From Pseudomonas orientalis (GTDB taxonomy: Bacteria > Pseudomonadota > Gammaproteobacteria > Pseudomonadales > Pseudomonadaceae): a stretch of DNA of 64,000 bases. A program made the translations under genes and the position numbers. Each line of letters starts with the position of its first letter. Positions within the stretch are counted from its first letter, which is position 1. This document shows positions 8,002 to 16,374 of this stretch, piece after piece. The notes below the pieces were generated by a model, which saw only the letters and a program-made list of their open reading frames with translations, made no database searches and was not told where the DNA came from. The stretch spans positions 5,503,501-5,567,500 of the forward strand of contig NZ_CP094351.1 in assembly GCF_022807995.1 (NCBI RefSeq), read 5' to 3'.

Positions 8002-8631
8002 ATGACAACCCGCCCCGCCGCCCCTCGCAAACCCCGCGCCCGCAGCCAGGCCCGGATCGACGCGATCCTGGACGCCGCCCGCGTCTTGCTGGCAGCCGAC
8101 GGCGTGGCCGGTTTATCGATCTACAGCGTGGCCGAACGGGCGCAGATCCCGCCATCGTCGGTGTACCACTTTTTCGCCAGCGTGCCGGCACTGCTGGAAG
8201 CGTTGACCGCCGATGTGCACGCGGCCTTTCGCGCGGCCATTCAGGCGCCCATCGAACACGACTCGCTCAAGACCTGGCGTGACCTGTCCTGCATCGTCGA
8301 GCAGCGCATGCTCGCGATCTACAGCCATGACGCCGCCGCGCGCCAGTTGATCCTGGCACAGCACGGGTTGACTGAAGTGACGCAGGCCGATCGTCAGCAC
8401 GATCTGGAATTGGGCGACTTGATGTTGGAGGTGTTCAACCGCCACTTCGAAGTGCCGACGCTACCGAGCGATGTGGACGTGTTCGCCCTGGCCCTTGAAT
8501 TGAGCGACCGCGTGTATGCGCGCTCGGTGCATCAGCATGGGCTGATTACGTCGCGCATGGCGGAGGAAGGGATGCGGGTGTTTGATGCGTATGTGGGGCT
8601 TTATCTGCCTGCGTATTTGCCCAAGCGCTGA
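8002..8631 (+). CDS. TetR-family transcriptional regulator
   Basis: 209 aa. The N-terminal TetR helix-turn-helix is clear (RIDAILDAARVLLAADGVAGLSIYSVAERA...SSVYHFFASVPALLEAL, residues about 17-65); the C-terminal ligand/dimer domain (70-209) has no recognisable ligand signature. ATG at 8002 follows TAGGAG. It stands alone between two REP doublets: spuI ends upstream in the same direction and ssuF ends downstream on the other strand. Target unknown; nearby spu or ssu genes are possible but nothing in sequence links them. Confidence 0.85.
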   Translation: MTTRPAAPRKPRARSQARIDAILDAARVLLAADGVAGLSIYSVAERAQIPPSSVYHFFASVPALLEALTADVHAAFRAAIQAPIEHDSLKTWRDLSCIVEQRMLAIYSHDAAARQLILAQHGLTEVTQADRQHDLELGDLMLEVFNRHFEVPTLPSDVDVFALALELSDRVYARSVHQHGLITSRMAEEGMRVFDAYVGLYLPAYLPKR

Positions 8632-8650
8632 GTCTTGTGTTGGCTGGGCC

Positions 8651-8749
8651 GGCCTCATCGGGGGCAAGTCGAATCGTCGCACCGCCCTCCCACATTTAGA
8701 TCTGTGAATACATTCAAAGTGGGAGGGGGCTTGCCCCCGATAGCGGTCT
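8651..8749. repeat. REP doublet with an interrupted left arm, between tetR and ssuF
   Basis: The right REP (8719-8746) is intact. The left one is broken after GGGGGCAAG by about 14 nt (TCGAATCGTCGCAC) before the CCCTCCCAC half resumes. The spacer TTAGATCTGTGAATACATTC matches the doublet at 7861-7944, so the two are close relatives flanking tetR. Confidence 0.88.
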
Positions 8750-8756
8750 GAAGCAG

Positions 8757-8972
8757 TCACAGCTTGGCAATCGACACCTCAGTCGATTTCACAAAGGCAA
8801 TCACCTCGCTGCCAATCACCAGCTCAAGCTCTTTCACCGAGCGCGTGGTGATCACCGAGGTGACAATACCCGAGGCCGTCTGCACATCGATCTCCGACAA
8901 CACATCGCCCACTACGATTTCCTTGATGGTGCCCTTGAACTGGTTACGCACATTGATGGCTTTGATAGTCAT
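8757..8972 (-). CDS. ssuF: Molybdopterin-binding (Mop/TOBE) protein SsuF
   Basis: 71-aa single Mop/TOBE domain (MTIKAINVRNQFKGTIKEIVVG... ending TEVSIAKL), the fold that binds molybdate or molybdopterin as an oligomer. It is the last gene of the ssu operon, 19 bp after ssuB. In P. putida the equivalent gene ssuF closes ssuEADCBF and is needed for growth on sulfonates, although the link between molybdenum and a flavin monooxygenase is not explained. ATG at 8972 is preferred to upstream starts because it begins the domain exactly. Confidence 0.85.
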   Translation of the reverse strand: MTIKAINVRNQFKGTIKEIVVGDVLSEIDVQTASGIVTSVITTRSVKELELVIGSEVIAFVKSTEVSIAKL

Positions 8973-8991
8973 GATGGTTTTCCTGTGTAGT

Positions 8992-9798
8992 TTATTGAGC
9001 CCAACGCAATTGCGTCGGCAGCGGTGAAACAGGTTCGGGTTCCGGCGGTGAGCCGGGCAGTGACAGCACGCGATTGAGCACTTCGGCCTCCAGCGCAGCC
9101 AGGCGATGTGAGCCCCGGGCACGCGGGCGTGGCAGGTCGACGTTCAGGTCGAGGCCGATTTCGCCGTCTTCGATCAGGATCACCCGGTCGGCAATGGCCA
9201 CGGCTTCGCTGACGTCATGGGTGACCAGCAACACGGTGAAGCCGTGCTTCTGCCAGAGGTTTTCGATCAGTTGCTGCATCTCGATACGGGTCAAGGCATC
9301 CAGCGCGCCCAATGGCTCGTCGAGCAACAGCAGGCGCGGCTGGTGAATCAAGGCGCGCGCCAGGGCGACGCGCTGCTTCTGCCCACCGGACAAGGCCGCC
9401 GGCCACTCATCGGCACGCTCGGCCAGGCCCACCGCCTCCAGCGCTTGCAACGCCCTGGGGCGCCAGTTGCCCTTGAGGCCCAGGCCGACGTTGTCGATGA
9501 TCTTCTTCCACGGCAACAGGCGCGCTTCCTGGAACATCAACCGCGTGTCTTCGATCGCCTCGTGCAGCGGCGCGGAGCCCGCCAGCAGCTCGCCGCCACT
9601 GGCTTTATCCAGGCCCGCCAGCAGGCGCAGCAAGGTACTTTTACCGCAACCGCTGCGGCCGACCACGGCCACGAACTGGCCGGCGGGAATATGCAGGTCG
9701 ATTTCCTTGAGCACTTCGCGAGCGCCAAAGGACTTGCGCAATTTGCGCACCGCCAGGGGAATACCCTTGAGCAGGCGCGGGGGTTGTTGAGCCGTCAT
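8992..9798 (-). CDS. ssuB: Aliphatic sulfonate ABC transporter ATP-binding protein SsuB
   Basis: 268-aa ABC ATPase of the nitrate/sulfonate/taurine family. Walker A is GRSGCGKST (47-55); the signature LSGGQKQRVALARAL and Walker B LLLLDEPLGALD are intact. It energises alkanesulfonate import with SsuC. ATG at 9798 follows GGGAGG and overlaps the ssuC stop by 4 nt (ATGA), so the two are translationally coupled; a longer frame upstream lacks a ribosome site. Confidence 0.93.
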   Translation of the reverse strand: MTAQQPPRLLKGIPLAVRKLRKSFGAREVLKEIDLHIPAGQFVAVVGRSGCGKSTLLRLLAGLDKASGGELLAGSAPLHEAIEDTRLMFQEARLLPWKKIIDNVGLGLKGNWRPRALQALEAVGLAERADEWPAALSGGQKQRVALARALIHQPRLLLLDEPLGALDALTRIEMQQLIENLWQKHGFTVLLVTHDVSEAVAIADRVILIEDGEIGLDLNVDLPRPRARGSHRLAALEAEVLNRVLSLPGSPPEPEPVSPLPTQLRWAQ

Positions 9799-10583
9799 GC
9801 CGCACCTCCCTTGTTCACTTGATACGCCGGATGCCAGCGCAGCCATACCCGCTCCAGGCCACGCGCCGCCAGGTCGGCCAGCTTGCCGAGGATCGCGTAC
9901 ATCACGATGGCCAGCACCACCACGTCGGTTTGCAGAAATTCACGGGCATTCATCGCCAGGTAACCGATGCCGGAACTGGCCGAGATGGTTTCCGCCACGA
10001 TCAGCGTCAACCACATGAAGCCCAGGGCAAAGCGCACGCCCACCAGGATCGACGGCAATGCACCCGGCAGAATCACTTGCCAGAACAGGCTGAAGCCGGA
10101 CAAACCGTAGCTGCGCGACATTTCCACCAACGCCGGGTCGACGTTGCGGATGCCGTGGTAGGTGTTCAGGTAGATCGGGAACAGCGTGCCCAGGGCCACC
10201 AGGAAAATCTTCGCGGTCTCGTCAATCCCGAACCACAGGATCACCAATGGAATCAGGGCCAGGTGCGGCACGTTGCGGATCATCTGCACCGAGCTGTCGA
10301 GCAAACGTTCGCCCCACTTAGACAGGCCGGTGATAAAGCCCAGGGCCAGGCCGATGCTGCCACCGATCACAAAGCCCAGGCCCGCGCGCCAGCCGCTGAT
10401 AGCCAGGTGCGTCCAGATTTCGCCGCTGCGGACCAGATGGATGCCGGCCTCGATGACCGCACTGGGCGCCGGCAGAATACGCGTCGACAACCACCCTGCC
10501 GTGACCGACAACTGCCACACCGCCAGCAATAGAATCGGCAGCACCCAGGGCGCCACGCGATGGCTGAGTTTCTCAAGGTTCAT
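9795..10583 (-). CDS. ssuC: Aliphatic sulfonate ABC transporter permease SsuC
   Basis: 262-aa inner-membrane permease of the binding-protein-dependent transport family. About six hydrophobic segments are visible, and the EAA-type loop reads EMSRSYGLSGFSLFWQVILPGALPSILVG, where SsuB docks. It lies 9 bp after ssuD and overlaps ssuB by 4 nt. Confidence 0.93.
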   Translation of the reverse strand: MNLEKLSHRVAPWVLPILLLAVWQLSVTAGWLSTRILPAPSAVIEAGIHLVRSGEIWTHLAISGWRAGLGFVIGGSIGLALGFITGLSKWGERLLDSSVQMIRNVPHLALIPLVILWFGIDETAKIFLVALGTLFPIYLNTYHGIRNVDPALVEMSRSYGLSGFSLFWQVILPGALPSILVGVRFALGFMWLTLIVAETISASSGIGYLAMNAREFLQTDVVVLAIVMYAILGKLADLAARGLERVWLRWHPAYQVNKGGAA

Positions 10584-10592
10584 GGCGCCGCC

Positions 10593-11741
10593 TCAGCTCT
10601 GCGATGCAGCTTTGGGAAGGATGTCGTTGGCCACCATCTCACCGAACGGGCTGACGTAGCCGGCGCTTTTCGGCAGTTCGGGTCGTTCGATATCCAGGTG
10701 CGGGAACAGCAACTCGGCAACCCGATACGACTCTTCCAGGTGCGGATAGCCGGAAAATATAAAGGTGTCGATGCCCAGGTCCGCGTACTCCTTGACCCGC
10801 GCCGCAACCGTCGGGCCATCGCCCACCAGCGCAGTGCCCGCGCCGCCGCGCACCAGCCCGACCCCGGCCCACAGATTGGGACTGACTTCCAGGTTGTCGC
10901 GACTGCCGCCGTGCAAGGCCGCCATGCGCTGCTGGCCCACCGAATCGAAGCGCGCCAGGGACGCCTGGGCGCGGGCGATGGTGTCGTCGTCCAGGTGGGA
11001 GATCAGTTTATCGGCGGCTTTCCAGGCCTCCTCGTTGGTTTCACGCACGATCACGTGCAAACGAATGCCGAAGCGCAGGGTGCGTCCGAGCTTTTCAGCC
11101 TTGGCCCGCACCTGGGCGATCTTTTCCGCCACCGCTGCCGGTGGTTCGCCCCAGGTCAGCACCATTTCCACTTGCTCGGCCGCCAGGTCCTGGGCCGCCT
11201 CGGACGAACCGCCAAAATACAGCGGCGGGCGTGGCTGCTGGACCGGCGGGTAGAGCAACTTGGCACCTTTGACGCTGATGTGCTCGCCGTCGTAATCCAC
11301 GGTCTCGCCTTCGAGCACCCGACGCCAGATGCGGGTGAACTCCACCGAGGCCTGATAGCGCTCTTCATGACTGAGGAACAAGCCGTCGCCGGCCAGCTCT
11401 TCCGGGTCACCGCCGGTCACCAGGTTGAACAGTGCGCGGCCACCGGACAGGCGGTCCAGTGTCGCGGCCTGACGTGCGGCCACCGTCGGGGAAATGATCC
11501 CGGGCCGCAGCGCGACTAGAAATTTCAACCGCTGGGTCACGGGAATCAGCGAGGCGGCCACCAGCCAGGAGTCTTCGCAGGAACGCCCGGTGGGGATCAA
11601 CACCCCACCGAAGCCCAGGCGGTCAGCGGCCTGTGCCACTTGTTGCAGGTAACCGTGATCGACGGCGCGAGCGCCTTCGGCGGTGCCAAGGTAGTGACCG
11701 TCGCCATGGGTAGGCAGGAACCAGAAAATATTGAGGCTCAT
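10593..11741 (-). CDS. ssuD: FMNH2-dependent alkanesulfonate monooxygenase SsuD
   Basis: 382-aa bacterial-luciferase-family monooxygenase. With reduced flavin from SsuE and oxygen it cleaves C1-C10 alkanesulfonates to aldehyde and sulfite. The N-terminus MSLNIFWFLPTHGDGHYLGT is diagnostic of SsuD, and PTGRSCEDSWLVA (containing the active-site cysteine region) and LVTGGDPEELAGDG are intact. ATG at 11741 follows AGGAGA. It is 25 bp downstream of ssuA. Confidence 0.95.
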   Translation of the reverse strand: MSLNIFWFLPTHGDGHYLGTAEGARAVDHGYLQQVAQAADRLGFGGVLIPTGRSCEDSWLVAASLIPVTQRLKFLVALRPGIISPTVAARQAATLDRLSGGRALFNLVTGGDPEELAGDGLFLSHEERYQASVEFTRIWRRVLEGETVDYDGEHISVKGAKLLYPPVQQPRPPLYFGGSSEAAQDLAAEQVEMVLTWGEPPAAVAEKIAQVRAKAEKLGRTLRFGIRLHVIVRETNEEAWKAADKLISHLDDDTIARAQASLARFDSVGQQRMAALHGGSRDNLEVSPNLWAGVGLVRGGAGTALVGDGPTVAARVKEYADLGIDTFIFSGYPHLEESYRVAELLFPHLDIERPELPKSAGYVSPFGEMVANDILPKAASQS

Positions 11742-11766
11742 GGAGTTGTCTCCTGAAGAAGTCGGA

Positions 11767-12735
11767 TTACGGCGCTTTGGCAACAGCGGCGGGTGGGGTC
11801 CAGATCACGTCCTTGATACTCAAGGGTTTGGGAATCAATTTGAGCTGGTAGAAGGCGTCGGCGATTTTCTGCTGGGCCGCGACCACTTCCGGCGTCAGGA
11901 ACAGCGCGCCGTAGCCCTGGCGTTTCACCGAGGTCAGGGTGATATCAGCCGGCAGGCCGAGCAGCGGCGCGACCTGGTCAGTCACTTGCTGCGGGTTGGC
12001 CTTGGACCATTCGCCCACGGCGCGCACTTCTTCCACCAGCGCCTTGATCACCTCGGGATGCTGTTCGGCGTAGGGCTTGGTGGCGAGGTAGAACTGGTGG
12101 TTGTCGGCAATGCCGGTGCCGTCGCGCAGGGTGCGCGCTTGCAGCTGTTTCTCGGCGGCGGCCTGGTACGGGTCCCAGATCACCCAGCCGTCCACGCTGC
12201 CGCGTTCGAAGGCGGCGCGGGCATCGGCGGGCGGCAGGAACACGGTTTTCACGTCGGTGTATTTGAGGCCGGCATCTTCCAGGGCACGCACCAGCAGGTA
12301 ATGCACGTTGGAGCCTTTGTTCAAGACAACGGTTTTGCCCTTGAGCTCAGCCACCGACTTGATCGTTGAATCTTTCGGCACCAGGATCGCTTCACTGGTC
12401 GGCGCCGGCGGCTCGTAGGCCACGTACAGCAGATCCGCACCGGCGGCCTGGGCGAATACCGGCGGGGTTTCGCCGGTGACGCCAAAGTCAATGGAACCGA
12501 CATTCAGGCCCTCAAGCAGTTGCGGGCCACCTGGGAATTCGGTCCATTGCACCTGCACGCCCTGCGCGGCCAGACGTTTTTCCAGCGAGCCCTTGGCCTT
12601 GAGCAGCACCAGCGTGCCGTATTTCTGATAACCGATCCGCAGGGTTTCTGCGGCGTGGGCTTGAACGATGGCGCCGAAGGACACAGCCGCAGCAAACAGT
12701 GCGACCAGACCGCGACGCAAAATGACAGTGCGCAT
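11767..12735 (-). CDS. ssuA: Aliphatic sulfonate-binding periplasmic protein SsuA
   Basis: 322 aa with a signal peptide (cleavage after VQAHA-AE). The sulfonate/nitrate-binding fold follows: LRIGYQKYGTLVLLKAKGSLEKRL, then VQWTEFPGGPQLLEGLNVGSIDFGVTGETPPVFAQAAG, the SsuA anion-binding segment. It delivers alkanesulfonates to SsuC/SsuB. About 95 bp downstream of ssuE in the same operon. Confidence 0.93.
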   Translation of the reverse strand: MRTVILRRGLVALFAAAVSFGAIVQAHAAETLRIGYQKYGTLVLLKAKGSLEKRLAAQGVQVQWTEFPGGPQLLEGLNVGSIDFGVTGETPPVFAQAAGADLLYVAYEPPAPTSEAILVPKDSTIKSVAELKGKTVVLNKGSNVHYLLVRALEDAGLKYTDVKTVFLPPADARAAFERGSVDGWVIWDPYQAAAEKQLQARTLRDGTGIADNHQFYLATKPYAEQHPEVIKALVEEVRAVGEWSKANPQQVTDQVAPLLGLPADITLTSVKRQGYGALFLTPEVVAAQQKIADAFYQLKLIPKPLSIKDVIWTPPAAVAKAP

Positions 12736-12831
12736 GGCGCTCTCTCCAAATATGCGAGTGGGGTATTGGCTGCACCTGCTTGGCCGTTGGCGGCTGAGTA
12801 AGGTGAGTGTTTCCAGATGTCGGGGTAAGGC

Positions 12832-13425
12832 TCAAATGCTCCAGCGGGCACTCAACAAGCGTTCGTTCAACACATGTGGGTCCAACGGTTTCGGGCGGCG
12901 GGCCATGGCGCTGTAAAACTGCTCCAGGGCTTCCTGCAAACGCTGTTCAAGCACCGGCACCAACTGCGCCTGGGCACTGCCTTCGCCGTAGGCGATCTGG
13001 CTGTCTTCGGCGAAAATCCCGTGGAGCAATTCCTGCGCTTTGAGCGCCGACAACACGGGTTTGAGGGCGTAATCCACCGCCAGCATGTGCGCGATGCTGC
13101 CGCCAGTGGCCATCGGCAACACCACCTTGTGGGCCAGGGCACGCTCGGGCAGTAAGTCGAGTACCGTCTTCAATGCGCCGGAGAACGACGCCTTGTACAC
13201 CGGCGTGGCGATCACCAGGCCATCGGCATTCGCCACTTGCTGCAACAGGTCGATGACCTTGGGGCTGTCGAACCGCGCGTGCAGCAGGTCTTCGGCCGGG
13301 AAGTCGCGGATCTGGTAACTCACCACTTCCACGCCTTGGTCTTGCAGCCATTGACGGGTTTTCTCCAGCAAGACCCCGGAGCGGGAACGCTGACTGGGAC
13401 TGCCTCCAAGTGTTACAACCAGCAT
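12832..13425 (-). CDS. ssuE: NAD(P)H-dependent FMN reductase SsuE
   Basis: 197-aa flavodoxin-like FMN reductase that supplies FMNH2 to SsuD. The N-terminus MLVVTLGGSPSQRSRSG is the FMN phosphate-binding loop, and ATPVYKASFSGALKTVLDLLP is the family signature. The ATG at 13425 follows AAGGA and starts the fold precisely, so the 18 residues upstream in frame are not included. First gene of ssuEADCBF. Confidence 0.93.
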   Translation of the reverse strand: MLVVTLGGSPSQRSRSGVLLEKTRQWLQDQGVEVVSYQIRDFPAEDLLHARFDSPKVIDLLQQVANADGLVIATPVYKASFSGALKTVLDLLPERALAHKVVLPMATGGSIAHMLAVDYALKPVLSALKAQELLHGIFAEDSQIAYGEGSAQAQLVPVLEQRLQEALEQFYSAMARRPKPLDPHVLNERLLSARWSI

Positions 13426-13577
13426 GTAGGGAATTCCTTGAGCAAGTGTCGGCGGTTCGCTGTGTAGCGATGACGCCAAGATGGAACAGACCTTAGCAGC
13501 AGATTTATATATCTTTAAATCTTATTTATTCATTTGTTTATTCCATAAAAACATATGCGCGAAACAGATCGCCACGC

Positions 13578-13603
13578 AAAAAAAAAGGCCATCGAAATGG
13601 CCT
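13578..13603 (-). terminator. Intrinsic terminator of lsfA with a UUCG loop
   Basis: On the minus strand a 7-bp stem (AGGCCAT/ATGGCCT) closes a TTCG tetraloop and is followed by eight T. It lies about 147 nt beyond the lsfA stop, after the REP doublet, which separates lsfA from the ssu operon transcriptionally. Confidence 0.88.
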
Positions 13604-13631
13604 GAAAACCCCTGCTTGAAATGCGCTCAAC

Positions 13632-13723
13632 ATGTGGGAGGGGGCTTGCCCCCGATAGCGGTGGGTCAGCTAAATATTTGGTAACTGAGGCACCGTAATC
13701 GGGGGCAAGCCCCCTCCCACACT
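13632..13723. repeat. REP doublet in the lsfA 3' region
   Basis: Inverted pair of the GTGGGAGGGGGCTTGCCCCC class with a 40-nt spacer. Because the lsfA terminator is beyond it, it is part of the lsfA transcript. Confidence 0.92.
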
Positions 13724-13749
13724 GGTCCTGTTTCCAGATTTGACCTGCG

Positions 13750-14388
13750 TTAACGGTTGGGTTGTGGGGTAAGGCGCAGGTACGGCTTCACCGCGCGATA
13801 GCCCTTCGGAAAGCGTTGCTTGATCTCTTCTTCATCCTTGAGCGACGGCACGATCACCACTTCGTCCCCGTCCTGCCAGTTGGCCGGGGTGGCGACCTTA
13901 TGGTTGTCGGTCAACTGCAGCGAGTCGATCACCCGCAGGATTTCGTGGAAGTTACGGCCGGTACTGGCCGGGTAGGTAATGGTCAGGCGGATCTTCTTGT
14001 TCGGGTCGATCACGAACAGGGAGCGCACGGTGAGGGTGTCGCTGGCGTTGGGGTGGATCAGGTCGTAGAGGTCCGACACCTTGCGGTCGGCATCGGCCAG
14101 GATCGGGAAATTGACGACCGTGTTCTGGGTTTCGTTGATGTCTTCGATCCACTTGTGGTGCGAGTCCACCGGGTCCACCGACAGCGCAATGGCCTTGACG
14201 CCGCGCTGGGCGAATTCATCCTTGAGTTTGGCGGTGAAGCCCAACTCAGTGGTGCACACCGGGGTGAAGTCCGCTGGATGGGAGAACAGCACGCCCCAGC
14301 TATCGCCCAGCCATTCGTGGAAACGAATCTTGCCGGCGCTGGAATCCTGTTCGAAGTCGGGGGCGATATCGCCCAGTCTTAGGCTCAT
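13750..14388 (-). CDS. lsfA: 1-Cys peroxiredoxin LsfA
   Basis: 212-aa Prx6-type peroxiredoxin that reduces hydroperoxides in the cytoplasm. The peroxidatic cysteine is C45 in HPADFTPVCTTELG; the C-terminal 1-Cys extension (VATPANWQDGDEVVIVPSL) is present and no resolving cysteine is seen. In P. putida LsfA is induced by sulfate starvation and its gene neighbours ssu; the same arrangement here supports the name. RBS AGGAGCCACACC precedes the ATG. The AT-rich promoter region carries a long imperfect dyad (14456-14488). Confidence 0.92.
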   Translation of the reverse strand: MSLRLGDIAPDFEQDSSAGKIRFHEWLGDSWGVLFSHPADFTPVCTTELGFTAKLKDEFAQRGVKAIALSVDPVDSHHKWIEDINETQNTVVNFPILADADRKVSDLYDLIHPNASDTLTVRSLFVIDPNKKIRLTITYPASTGRNFHEILRVIDSLQLTDNHKVATPANWQDGDEVVIVPSLKDEEEIKQRFPKGYRAVKPYLRLTPQPNR

Positions 14389-14455
14389 GGTGTGGCTCCT
14401 GATGAGTGCTTATGGAGCCCACTGTGCATGGAACGGAGATAATTTAAAAAGAATA

Positions 14456-14488
14456 AATATCGATTTATCTAGACGATAAACGAATATT
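14456..14488. promoter_or_regulatory. Imperfect dyad in the lsfA promoter
   Basis: AATATCGATTTATC and GATAAACGAATATT form 14-bp inverted arms (one indel in each) around a 5-nt centre, about 70-100 bp upstream of the lsfA start. The symmetry and AT-richness suggest a regulator site, possibly for the sulfur regulator CysB, but no defined consensus was matched. Confidence 0.45.
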
Positions 14489-14624
14489 AAAAATCTGTTC
14501 ATTGGACGTGATCAGCACTGAGGAGCACCATCGTTTCCAAGGTTCGAGAAGGCCTTGAGACGCTGCACAAAGAGGGTTCAGGAAGGGCTTGCGGGGGTTG
14601 AGCCCGACTTGAAAGGCAAGACAC

Positions 14625-14650
14625 CCTGCCCGGCATTGCGCCGGGCAAGG
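14625..14650 (-). terminator. Possible terminator of the OprD-family porin gene
   Basis: A GC-rich stem (TTGCCCGGC/GCCGGGCAG on the minus strand) with a 5-nt loop lies just after the stop of the porin gene. Its U-run is poor, so termination is uncertain. Confidence 0.5.
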
Positions 14651-14660
14651 TTTTACAGTC

Positions 14661-16004
14661 TTACAACAGCGGGATCGAGTAGCTGACGATCAAGCGGTTT
14701 TCGTCCTGGTTACGCGCGTTGGCGATATCGCTGCGCCACATAGCGTTTTTCCACGCCACGCCGACGTTTTTCAGCGGACCTTCCGGTACGACGTAGGCAA
14801 CAGTGATGTCACGTTCCCACTCGGACTGACCGGTGAACTCGGCACGGTTGCTGGCAACGGTGTCGATATGGTCGCCTTTGAGGTAAACCACACCCGCGGT
14901 CAGGCCAGGTACGCCGACTTTGGCAAAGTCATAGGAGTAGCGTGCTTGCCAGGTACGCTCGCCGGCACGGGCGAACTTCTGGATCTGCATGTCAGTGGTG
15001 ATGTAGGCCGACGAACCGTCGCCCTGGTTCAGCCAAGGGAAGTCGCTGCTGCCATTGCTGACCTGGTAACCGCCACCGAAGGTGTGACCGGCAACCGAGT
15101 ACAGGAACAGGCCGCTGTACAGATTGTTGTCGACTTTGCCGCGACCGGAGTTGACGCCACCGTAGTTGCCTGTGGAGAAGTAGGCGGACTGGTTGCCGTT
15201 GTTACCGTCGTCGGAGCTGTTGAAGTAACGCAGGTCAGACTTCAATACACCCGGACCGATAGCCCAGTTGTGGGTCAGGCCCAGGAAGTGCTGCTTGTAG
15301 AAATCTTCCAGGTTGCCGTAGTAGTACTGGGCAGTCAGATCCTTGGTGAGCTTGTAGTCGCCACCGGCATAGTAGAACTTGTTGCTCGAGCGCCAGTTCA
15401 CGCCACGGCTGTTGGCACCGGAGATCGACAGGCTTTCGTTGTTGCTGGAGTTACGGCCCTTGGCCTTTTCGATCTGGCCGGCGACCAGGGTCAGGTCCTT
15501 GATGTCGCTGGAAGTGATCTGGCCACCCTGGAAGGTCTGCGGCAGCAGACGACCATCGTTGGTCACGATAACCGGCAGCTTGGGCTGCAAGGTACCCAGC
15601 TTCAGTTCAGTCTGGGAGATCTTGGCTTTGGCAGTCAGACCCAGGCTCGAGTAGTTATCAACGGCTTCGCCATTGGACTTGCTCGGGAAGATGGTGCCGC
15701 CGTAGGACGTGGCAGTCGCGCCGTTGGTACCGCCGCCGGAATCCAGGCGAACACCCAACAGGCCGATAGCATCAAGACCGAAGCCCACGGTGCCTTGGGT
15801 ATAACCGGAGATGAAACGCAGATCGAAGCCTTGGCCCCACTCTTCGTTCTTGCTCGGGTTGGCCGTGCCTTCGCGGTTATCGGTGTTGATGTAGAAGTTA
15901 CGCAGGCCCAGTGTGGCCTTGCTGTCTTCGATGAAACCGGCAGCGCCTGCTTGCTGGGCGATTGCGCCCAACGCTACAGCCACAGCCAAGGTGGACTTCT
16001 TCAT
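14661..16004 (-). CDS. OprD-family outer-membrane porin
   Basis: 447-aa 18-strand OprD/OccD-type porin for small-molecule uptake. It has a signal peptide (MKKSTLAVAVALGAIAQQAGAAG) and the family start FIEDSKATLGLRNFYINTDNR, followed by alternating amphipathic strands. The C-terminus ENRLIVSYSIPLL ends in a hydrophobic residue for BAM insertion. Substrate specificity cannot be read from the sequence. Divergent from a taurine-type binding protein and beside lsfA, so a sulfur-compound substrate is plausible but unproven. RBS GAGAGGAG. Confidence 0.88.
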   Translation of the reverse strand: MKKSTLAVAVALGAIAQQAGAAGFIEDSKATLGLRNFYINTDNREGTANPSKNEEWGQGFDLRFISGYTQGTVGFGLDAIGLLGVRLDSGGGTNGATATSYGGTIFPSKSNGEAVDNYSSLGLTAKAKISQTELKLGTLQPKLPVIVTNDGRLLPQTFQGGQITSSDIKDLTLVAGQIEKAKGRNSSNNESLSISGANSRGVNWRSSNKFYYAGGDYKLTKDLTAQYYYGNLEDFYKQHFLGLTHNWAIGPGVLKSDLRYFNSSDDGNNGNQSAYFSTGNYGGVNSGRGKVDNNLYSGLFLYSVAGHTFGGGYQVSNGSSDFPWLNQGDGSSAYITTDMQIQKFARAGERTWQARYSYDFAKVGVPGLTAGVVYLKGDHIDTVASNRAEFTGQSEWERDITVAYVVPEGPLKNVGVAWKNAMWRSDIANARNQDENRLIVSYSIPLL

Positions 16005-16374
16005 GTACCGCTCCTCTCATTTCTAATTTTTGTATTTCTTTGGTCTCGGGTCTGACGCCCTCGATCCACAGATGCGCGATTAGCGCCAGATAGTGACCAC
16101 CAAGTCAATCGTAACCTTGTGTGTCTACTACCTTCGTCTAATCGCAGTTGATTTGGTCCCTGCAGGGTAATGAGTTTTTCATACACCCAAAAAGAATTAT
16201 TTCATTCTTTTTCATACGATTCAGGAATAAGCGCATTCGTGAAACGGACTGGTCAGGATAGACGAACCCGTCCATAAGCTAATTCCTAAAGGGTATTTAT
16301 CAGTGCCTTTTTAGATCGATTAGTGTTGACGTTCCGTTGCATACGTCACTCACGATCAAAAAGGCGACGCCATC
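16005..16374. other. 370-bp divergent promoter region between the porin and tauA-like genes
   Basis: No gene is seen. The DNA is AT-rich around 16180-16330, in contrast to its coding neighbours, and should hold both promoters. No operator was assigned with confidence. Confidence 0.6.

Larger units (their letters stand above)
13426..13749. other. Intergenic region between ssuE and lsfA: AT-rich promoter zone, terminator, REP doublet
   Basis: Nearest ssuE there is a strongly AT-rich block (about 13500-13560) in otherwise GC-rich DNA, the likely ssu promoter/activator region (CysB control is expected for ssu genes, not shown here). Further right are the lsfA terminator (13578-13603) and a REP doublet (13632-13723). 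Confidence 0.7.
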
